Assembly: GCA_021737905.1 (NCBI GenBank)
Contig: JAIPDA010000041.1
Span: forward strand, 1-13,298
DNA: 13,298 nucleotides
Direction of reading: 5' to 3'
DNA from: Rhodoferax sp.
Lineage (GTDB): Bacteria; Pseudomonadota; Gammaproteobacteria; Burkholderiales; Burkholderiaceae_C
The first letter of the stretch is position 1. The number at the start of each line of letters is the position of its first letter. The position numbers and the translations under genes were made by a program. Positions 6,849 to 12,246 of the stretch are shown piece by piece. A model generated the notes under the pieces. The model saw only the letters and a list, made by a program, of their open reading frames with translations. It made no database searches and was not told the origin of the DNA.

Positions 6849-6878
6849 CCCCAAAGAATTTTTAAAAAGCATCTTTGG
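6849..6878 (-). promoter_or_regulatory. Inverted repeat and ribosome binding site ahead of the kinase gene
   Basis: On the minus strand CCAAAGA (6878-6872) is inverted with TCTTTGG (6857-6851), around an AT-rich loop with TTTTTAAAAA. The 3' arm runs into GGGGA (6852-6848), the best ribosome binding site for the kinase, 10 bases before its ATG. If the hairpin forms in the mRNA it would partly hide that site. It lacks a terminal T run and so is not a clear terminator. Confidence 0.35.
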
Positions 6879-6915
6879 AATTCGTTCTACCAGCATGCGT
6901 CAGGCGCAATGCGGT

Positions 6916-7959
6916 TCAATCGTTGGTAAAAATACCGTCGATTCTGTCCAGTTTACCTAGGGCTAAACCGCAACCCCTCACCACGCATGTCAGCGGGTCT
7001 TCAGCCAGCATCACCGGCAAGCCGGTTTCTTGGGCAATTAACTGGTCTAAGTTCTTAAGCATGGCACCACCACCGGTCAACAAAATGCCTCTGTCGGCGA
7101 TGTCCGAGCAAAGCTCAGGCGGTGTGTTCTCCAGCGCTTCCTTGATGGCCATCACCAGGCCATTCAGCGGCTCTGTTAAGGCCTCCAGTGTGGAGGCGGA
7201 ACTCAGAACGAATGATTGCGGTATTCCTTGGCTGATGTTACGGCCTGTGATGGTTATTTCCTTTTCTTCGGCCTGCGGGTAAGCAACTGCGATTTCCTTT
7301 TTAATCATCTCTGCTGTCTGAAGCCCGATCAGCATGCCGAAGTGGCGTCGTACGTAGTTCACGATAGCCTCGTCGAATTTGTCACCACCAATGCGTACGC
7401 TTCCTTTGTAAACCATGCCGCCAAGGGAGATGACGCCAACTTCGGTGGTCCCGCCCCCAATGTCGACCACCATCGATCCGCACGCATCCGCGACAGGCAG
7501 GCCCGCTCCTATGGCTGCAGCCATTGGCTCTTCTATCAAAAACACTTCAGATGCACCCGCTCCAAGCGCAGATTCGCGTATGGCGCGACGCTCTACCTGG
7601 GTAGACCCGCAAGGCACACAAATAATGATTCTCGGACTTGGACGAAATAGACTGCGCGGGTGAGCCTTCCTTATAAAGTGGGTCAGCATTTGTTCCGTGA
7701 TAGTGAAGTCGGCAATAACACCGTCTTTCATAGGCCGGATGGTCTCGATGTTCAAAGGAACTCGCCCTAACATCATCTTTGCATCACGCCCAACAGCCAA
7801 CAGTTTTCTTTTGCCAGCTGGCCCATCATTTTTTTGAACAGCGACTACAGAAGGCTCATCTAACACGACACCTTTGCCAGTGGAGTAAATCAAGGTATTG
7901 GCGGTCCCCAGATCAATGGCCAAATCAGTGGAGAACCTCTTGGTGAAGAATTGAAGCAT
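6916..7959 (-). CDS. mreB: MreB-type actin homologue, apparently a second copy
   Basis: A complete 347-residue MreB. Seen: N-terminal MLQFFTKRFS, able to form a short amphipathic membrane-binding helix; phosphate-1 loop IDLGTANTLI (15-24); IEEP (142-145) with the catalytic Glu; phosphate-2 loop VVDIGGGTTEVGV (164-176); and adenosine loop LTGGGAML (294-301). The ATPase should therefore be intact, and the protein polymerises at the membrane in known family members. No mreC, mreD or penicillin-binding protein gene is adjacent, and the sequence differs at many positions from what I recall of the main betaproteobacterial MreB (for example the Cys-containing VADACGSM, and ENTPPELCSDI). I therefore infer an accessory paralog. 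The ATG is two bases after the bactofilin 3 stop, so the two proteins are probably made together, consistent with a shared structure. Confidence 0.9.
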   Translation of the reverse strand: MLQFFTKRFSTDLAIDLGTANTLIYSTGKGVVLDEPSVVAVQKNDGPAGKRKLLAVGRDAKMMLGRVPLNIETIRPMKDGVIADFTITEQMLTHFIRKAHPRSLFRPSPRIIICVPCGSTQVERRAIRESALGAGASEVFLIEEPMAAAIGAGLPVADACGSMVVDIGGGTTEVGVISLGGMVYKGSVRIGGDKFDEAIVNYVRRHFGMLIGLQTAEMIKKEIAVAYPQAEEKEITITGRNISQGIPQSFVLSSASTLEALTEPLNGLVMAIKEALENTPPELCSDIADRGILLTGGGAMLKNLDQLIAQETGLPVMLAEDPLTCVVRGCGLALGKLDRIDGIFTND

Positions 7960-7961
7960 GG

Positions 7962-8297
7962 TTACTTATTCTTGTTGCTGATATCACCTTCGAACCGACC
8001 GCCACGCTCAATGTCAAGATCTGAATAAGTTAACTTTCCATTGACCGTGCCCGTATTGCGAATTTGAAGCAGGCCTTGGCAAACAACGTCGTCCATCAGG
8101 ACACCGGATACATCAATTTCTTTAGCCCGTACCCGGCCATTAATCTGCCCCGTTTGACCGATTTCCAGAGTCTCGGTAGTTAATTCGCCCGCAAAGCTAC
8201 CATTGACCTTCGCACAACCAGACACATGGGCTGTGCCCACAAATGACACGCCCTCGTTGATGATCAAATCGTTTGGTGCGTAATTTTTATCTTCCAT
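7962..8297 (-). CDS. Bactofilin 3, coupled to the MreB paralog
   Basis: A minimal 111-residue bactofilin that is almost entirely beta-helix core. It shows the same landmarks as bactofilin 1 in the same order: NEGVSFVG, VNGSFAGEL, GQINGRV, IRNTGTVNGK and DIERGG. It lacks bactofilin 1's Pro-rich C-terminal tail and ends in a short basic SNKNK. Two Cys residues (in SGCAKVN and VVCQG) are unusual for this family. It is the first gene of the minus-strand operon and ends two bases before the MreB start codon. The ribosome binding site is weak (AAGTGA a few bases upstream). A dyad about 90 bases upstream is shared with the divergent regulator gene. It lacks transmembrane segments and should be cytoplasmic; membrane contact could come through MreB. 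Confidence 0.9.
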   Translation of the reverse strand: MEDKNYAPNDLIINEGVSFVGTAHVSGCAKVNGSFAGELTTETLEIGQTGQINGRVRAKEIDVSGVLMDDVVCQGLLQIRNTGTVNGKLTYSDLDIERGGRFEGDISNKNK

Positions 8298-8389
8298 AGA
8301 TCACTTTGAATGTTTGGGGCAAAGGTACCCCGCCTGCTCAGATCAACTGAATCAAAAAATCACAATATTTCACTATTGCGCTATGGAGA

Positions 8390-8435
8390 CCACCCCCAAA
8401 TGGGGAGTGGACGGCTCTGAAAGAGGCTTTATATT
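8390..8435 (+). promoter_or_regulatory. Dyad and probable promoter of the response regulator gene
   Basis: The dyad at 8390-8410 pairs CCAC plus CCCCA with TGGGG plus GTGG, with AA at the centre and a one-base bulge at 8406. TGGACG at 8408-8413 and TATATT at 8430-8435, 16 bases apart, are a weak promoter whose predicted start is near 8442. The dyad centre is then about 42 bases upstream of the start, the usual place for a LuxR/FixJ-type activator that touches polymerase. Seen: dyad and boxes. Inferred: autoregulation. Confidence 0.35.
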
Positions 8436-8514
8436 GGAGACAGACTTGATGTAGGCAACTGCACGCTGAGCCTGCAAGGTGCTGCTCGGTTGTTATCTTT
8501 AAGAAGGCGGATGC

Positions 8515-9138
8515 ATGAAAGCTATAGGACACGTTTTCATCGTCGATGACGATGCCGAAATACGTCTTCACCTTGGTAATTTGCTTCGCCATGTAGGCTA
8601 CAGCGTGAGTGACTTTGGCAGTGCCAAGGAATTCCTGGCCTCTTACAGCAATTCGGGAGCTTCGGTCTTGGTACTTGATATGCGGATGCCCATCATGAGT
8701 GGACTGGATTTACAGAAATCCCTTCGCGCAAAGGGATCAGACATACCCATCATCTACATCAGCGGCGAGAGCCGCAGTCAAGAAATCATTGACGCCATGA
8801 AAGATGGAGCGATAGATTTTTTGTGGAAACCTTTCTCACATACCCAGTTGGTTGAGGCTATTGAAAAAGGCTTGAATATTGATGCGCAGCATCACAAAAG
8901 TCGCAAACATTACAAGCACGTAGAAGCAATGTACGAGACGCTGAGCCGGCGCGAAAAGTCAATTTTTGCGCTTATGCTTTTGGGCCATGGGAACAAAGAC
9001 ATTGCGGCAAAGTTGAGCGTCATGCCCGATACGGTAAAAAAATACCGCGCCCAGGTTTTCGAAAAAATGCAGGTTGACAACCTCCCCGCTTTACTTGATT
9101 TATGTAAAGGGTTTGAGCTGCCCGCTGATATTGATTGA
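8515..9138 (+). CDS. FixJ-family response regulator (REC plus LuxR-type HTH)
   Basis: A 207-residue two-domain regulator. The receiver domain (about 1-120) is complete: acidic pocket D11-D13 in VDDD, phospho-acceptor D55 in LVLDMRMP, switch Ser S83 in ISGES and K105 in LWKPF. Residues about 140-200 form a LuxR-type helix-turn-helix with LSRREK, GHGNKDIAAKLSV and DTVKKYRAQVFEKM. The size and layout match FixJ/TodT-type regulators, whose partners are often kinases with the HELNQPL type of H-box, as here. The start is fixed by GAAGG at 8503-8507, seven bases before ATG 8515; the ATG at 8511 is in another frame. The gene is divergent from bactofilin 3, and the 217-base gap holds a dyad, so it probably controls the bactofilin-MreB-kinase operon, itself, or both. 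Confidence 0.92.
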   Translation: MKAIGHVFIVDDDAEIRLHLGNLLRHVGYSVSDFGSAKEFLASYSNSGASVLVLDMRMPIMSGLDLQKSLRAKGSDIPIIYISGESRSQEIIDAMKDGAIDFLWKPFSHTQLVEAIEKGLNIDAQHHKSRKHYKHVEAMYETLSRREKSIFALMLLGHGNKDIAAKLSVMPDTVKKYRAQVFEKMQVDNLPALLDLCKGFELPADID

Positions 9139-9214
9139 ATATCTTTGACTGGGTGCTGACGACGGACTCAGACGAGTTCGATTGCGCCTGTCGGCCGGAT
9201 TCAGTTTGCTATAC

Positions 9215-9241
9215 AAAAAAGCCCCGCGTGATGCGGGGCTT
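9215..9241 (-). terminator. Intrinsic terminator of the tRNA-Ser transcript
   Basis: On the minus strand AAGCCCCGC pairs with GCGGGGCTT around a short ATCAC loop and is followed by a run of T (A6 on the plus strand at 9215-9220). It lies about 40 bases beyond the tRNA 3' end and has the right direction for it. It is also convergent with the response regulator, but the plus-strand reading has no T run. Confidence 0.85.
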
Positions 9242-9281
9242 GAACCTCTGTGTCTACTGACTAGCTCAGAGATCTTTGCAT

Positions 9282-9369
9282 TGGCGGAAGCTCAGGGATT
9301 CGAACCCTGGAAACCTTTCGGTTTGCCGGTTTTCAAGACCGGTGCAATCGACCACTCTGCCAAGCTTCC
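9282..9369 (-). tRNA. tRNA-Ser, anticodon UGA
   Basis: A complete class II tRNA of 88 bases including an encoded CCA. The acceptor arms GGAAGCT and AGCTTCC pair fully, with discriminator G. The anticodon stem CCGGT/ACCGG encloses the loop CTTGAAA, giving anticodon TGA (plus-strand bases 9333-9335), which reads UCA and related Ser codons. A long variable arm, AAACC-GAAA-GGTTT, is typical of tRNA-Ser, and the T arm CAGGG-TTCGAAT-CCCTG is perfect. It lies 45 bases downstream of ureG on the same strand. I saw no second copy of its 3' end in the window, so there is no evidence for an attachment site. Confidence 0.97.
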
Positions 9370-9414
9370 AATGCGCAAAGTTTAACCTGTGCGGGCCAAG
9401 TGGCAGGCCGCTTG

Positions 9415-10071
<657 letters not shown>

Positions 10072-10097
10072 GGCGGGATTAGAAGTAAAAAAGGAGT

Positions 10098-10808
10098 TTA
10101 AGAACGGAACAGGCGTGAATACTGTGTTTCATGCCGCGCCGACAAAATCGCCAGCATGGGCGAGAAAGCCTGGCGCTCAGCTTCTGGCATGACCAGCGCA
10201 GCCTCGACCGCCGGCGGTATCTCGCGGCTGAGCCGGGCCAGCAGGCGCTGTCCGGCGCTTTGGCCCAAAGGCACCGACTTGAGCGCGGCCTGCATCATGT
10301 TTTCGGCCCAGCCAAAGGCATAGGTCAGCAGGCAGTCGCGTACGCTGGCAGCGGTCGGTGCAGCGGCCAGGGCAAATGCAACAGGGTAGGTGGGCGGCAA
10401 CGAAGCGCAGGCGGCGATGTGCGCTGCATCGGCGCCTTCGTGGTTGCGCAGCCATTCGAGCAGCGACTTGCCCATCTGCTCGGTTTGCTGGCGCATCTCG
10501 CTGGTCTCACGCGTTTGCAACAGCCAGTCATTGAGTTCGCGTATGCGCGCCAAGTCTTCAGCTCGCCAGGCGGCAATGGCGCTTGCGATCACGGGCAGGT
10601 CAGAGCGCGCCAGGCTCAGCTGCAACTGTGCGCTGAGCCAGTCGGCCGCGCTGGCTTCATGGCTGATGCCGCCCCACTCAACGGCTGCTTCCAGGCCCTC
10701 TGAATACGAAAAGCCGCCCACCGGCAGGGCCGGCGAGGCCAGCCAGATGAGCTGCAGCAGGCTGGCGGCGGGTAATTCGCCGGCCGGTGAGGCCACTGGG
10801 TTAGGCAT
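10098..10808 (-). CDS. ureF: Urease accessory protein UreF
   Basis: UreF (236 residues) is an all-helical cytoplasmic protein that bridges UreD/H and the UreG GTPase in the nickel-insertion complex and gates GTP hydrolysis. The family signatures are present: SPALPVGGFSYSEGLE at about residues 25-40, and the central segment with YAFGWAEN followed by MMQAALKSVPLGQSAGQ, with the conserved C-terminal helix after it. The C-terminus, ending in ETQYSRLFRS, matches the HE.QYSRLFRS-type ending of beta- and gammaproteobacterial UreF. It lies 12 bases after ureE and 26 before ureG, so all three are cotranscribed. Confidence 0.95.
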   Translation of the reverse strand: MPNPVASPAGELPAASLLQLIWLASPALPVGGFSYSEGLEAAVEWGGISHEASAADWLSAQLQLSLARSDLPVIASAIAAWRAEDLARIRELNDWLLQTRETSEMRQQTEQMGKSLLEWLRNHEGADAAHIAACASLPPTYPVAFALAAAPTAASVRDCLLTYAFGWAENMMQAALKSVPLGQSAGQRLLARLSREIPPAVEAALVMPEAERQAFSPMLAILSARHETQYSRLFRS

Positions 10809-10820
10809 GGACGGCGCGGC

Positions 10821-11495
10821 TCAAGCCTTGGGCGGGCGCTGGGCGTGAAACTGAGCGGGCACTGAAGCCGGCGCGGCAGGGTCATGGCTGTGCGCGTGAT
10901 CGTGGCTGTGATCATGCCCGTGGTTATGCGCGCAGTTGGGGCCGTGCACATGCGGCGCAGCGCTCGCTTTGGCGTGGCTGTGGTCACCATGCTCCTCATC
11001 GCCATGATCGTGGCCGCCATGGTGATGGCCCGCGTGCGTGGCTGCGCTGTAGGCGCCGCCCTCGGGTTCAAAAGCTTCGTCAACACTGTTCACGATCAGG
11101 TGCATGGCACGCAGCAGGTCGGCCAGCACATGGTCGGGCTCTATCTTCAGATGGTCGGGCTTGAGCTCAATGGGCACATGACGGTTGCCCAGATGGTAGG
11201 CGGCGCGGGTCAGGTCAAAGGGCGAGCCGTGCGTGGGGCGGGCACTGATGCGCAACACCGGCTGCGGCGCCGCCAGCACGCGGACCATAGAGCCGTCCTC
11301 GACCACCAGCACGTCACCACCGCGCAGCAGCGTGCCGCGCGGCAAAAAAACACCCAGGTGGCGACCCAGCGAGTCAGTGGTGTCGAAGCGGCTTTTCTGG
11401 CGCACATCCCAGTCCAGCTCGACGGTGGCAGCGCGTTTAAGCAGCACGGGGGCCAGGCCGTGGCCTTGGGAGATAACTTTGGAAGTTTGAAGCAT
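10821..11495 (-). CDS. ureE: Urease nickel metallochaperone UreE with a long His-rich tail
   Basis: UreE (224 residues) binds Ni(II) as a dimer and hands it to UreG. The N-terminal peptide-binding domain (about 1-75) and the metal-binding domain (about 76-150) are present, with the interfacial His H106 in LGNRHVPIE. The C-terminal tail is unusually long: residues 154-204 hold 19 His, mostly as HxH and HDH units with Asp and Gly, and one Cys (PNCAH). A further 20 residues follow. Family members often have a shorter His-rich tail or none; this one could store nickel or buffer other metals. No ribosome binding site stands out, and the start lies 32 bases from the divergent AbrB-type gene, so transcription from ureC must cross that opposing gene, or ureEFG has its own promoter. 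Confidence 0.95.
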   Translation of the reverse strand: MLQTSKVISQGHGLAPVLLKRAATVELDWDVRQKSRFDTTDSLGRHLGVFLPRGTLLRGGDVLVVEDGSMVRVLAAPQPVLRISARPTHGSPFDLTRAAYHLGNRHVPIELKPDHLKIEPDHVLADLLRAMHLIVNSVDEAFEPEGGAYSAATHAGHHHGGHDHGDEEHGDHSHAKASAAPHVHGPNCAHNHGHDHSHDHAHSHDPAAPASVPAQFHAQRPPKA

Positions 11496-11514
11496 GGCTA
11501 TAGTATTGTGACTA

Positions 11515-11520
11515 AAGGAG
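11515..11520 (+). promoter_or_regulatory. Ribosome binding site that sets the AbrB-type start
   Basis: AAGGAG lies seven bases before ATG 11528. The in-frame ATG at 11522 is only one base from it and cannot use it, so 11528 is the start. Confidence 0.8.
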
Positions 11521-11527
11521 AATGGGC

Positions 11528-11746
11528 ATGCAGCGTCTTGAATTGATTGAAGTGGGTGATGGTCTCGGGATCATTTTCTCCGAAGCGATGTGCGCTCGTC
11601 TGAAGGTCAGATTGGGAGACGAGATCCATCTGATCCCGACCCCCCACGGTTTCGAGCTGCAATCCAATCCGTCCGACTCTCCGGTTTCTTCCGAAAAAAC
11701 TGCGGACGGCGACGATGCTTCACAAAATAGCGCCTTTAAAGGTTGA
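11528..11746 (+). CDS. Solitary AbrB/MazE-type (SpoVT-AbrB fold) DNA-binding protein
   Basis: A 72-residue protein. Residues 1-45 (MQRLELIEVGDGLGIIF, then MCARLKVRLGDEIHLIPT) match the swapped-hairpin AbrB/MazE fold that forms DNA-binding dimers and serves as the antitoxin in MazEF- and VapBC-type pairs. The last 27 residues are polar and acidic, as in toxin-binding tails, but no MazF, PIN or other toxin gene is adjacent; the next gene is a convergent acetyltransferase. The gene is inserted against the direction of the urease cluster, between ureE (divergent, 32-base gap) and the acetyltransferase (convergent, 29-base gap). The perfect ribosome binding site supports expression. It could be an orphan antitoxin or a small regulator of ureEFG; the sequence does not decide. 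Confidence 0.8.
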   Translation: MQRLELIEVGDGLGIIFSEAMCARLKVRLGDEIHLIPTPHGFELQSNPSDSPVSSEKTADGDDASQNSAFKG

Positions 11747-11775
11747 AGGGTTGCAAGCCATCACTTTGCCCGTGG

Positions 11776-12246
11776 CTATTTTCCCAGCGATTTAGTCATG
11801 AATATGCTGAAGGGATCCAGGCCATAGTCTCCAAACGGGCCGCACTCCACGAATCCTTCGCAGGCGTACAACCGAAGGGCCGCCGCAAAAGGCGCGGTAG
11901 AGCCAGTCTCCAGGCTGAGACGTCCCATGCCTTCAGCCCGCGCCGCAGATTCAATGTGCCGAAGCAGGGCGCGCGCAACGCCTTTGCGCAGCTGCGCATC
12001 GGCTGTCCGCATGGACTTGAGTTCGCCGTGGTCAGGGCTAAGTCGCTTGAGCGCCCCGCAACCCAGCAACTCGCCATGGGCATAGGCCGTCCAAAACGTG
12101 ATGGTCGGATGGCGCAGTGCTTCCACATCCAGCGCGTGCACACTCTCAGGCGGGGAGTGCTGGTGCATGGCGTCCAGGTGCAATCGCAGCAAGTCCTTGA
12201 TGGCGTCGCCTTGCAAGTCGTCGACCCGAATGTCCACAGGGTTCAA
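11776..12246 (-). CDS. GNAT-family N-acetyltransferase (YsnE-like)
   Basis: A 156-residue single-domain acetyltransferase. The acetyl-CoA motif is LRKGVARALLRH (86-97), following the ELKSMRT strand (75-81), and RLSLETGS and ALRLYACEGFVECGPFGDY give the rest of the fold. The pattern matches the YsnE-like group, whose substrates are mostly unknown. The first codon is TTG at 12246, overlapping the ureC stop as TTGA; GTG 12237 is the alternative. The overlap suggests coupling to ureC translation and that this gene now belongs to the urease transcript, though the family is not part of the urease maturation machinery. An acetyl-acceptor among polyamines, amino acids or proteins would fit the fold, but nothing in the sequence chooses among them. 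Confidence 0.85.
   Translation of the reverse strand: MNPVDIRVDDLQGDAIKDLLRLHLDAMHQHSPPESVHALDVEALRHPTITFWTAYAHGELLGCGALKRLSPDHGELKSMRTADAQLRKGVARALLRHIESAARAEGMGRLSLETGSTAPFAAALRLYACEGFVECGPFGDYGLDPFSIFMTKSLGK

Noticed and set aside
9282..9369. tRNA-Ser as an integration site for a genomic island
   Set aside because: I saw no second copy of the tRNA 3' end, no integrase gene and no terminal repeats in the window.
10884..11546. Plus-strand frame opposite ureE with Val/Met-rich, seemingly membrane-like sequence
   Set aside because: It is the complement of the His/Asp-rich ureE tail, which turns CAT and GAC codons into ATG and GTC; not a membrane protein gene.
11733..11742. Perfect palindrome CCTTTAAAGG near the end of the AbrB-type gene
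   Set aside because: It lies in the last codons, is AT-rich with no loop or T run, and a 10-base palindrome is expected by chance at this scale.
11528..12246. AbrB-type protein and GNAT protein as a toxin-antitoxin pair
   Set aside because: Toxic GNAT enzymes are usually cotranscribed with RHH-type antitoxins; here the genes are convergent, and the GNAT protein resembles YsnE-like enzymes and is coupled to ureC.
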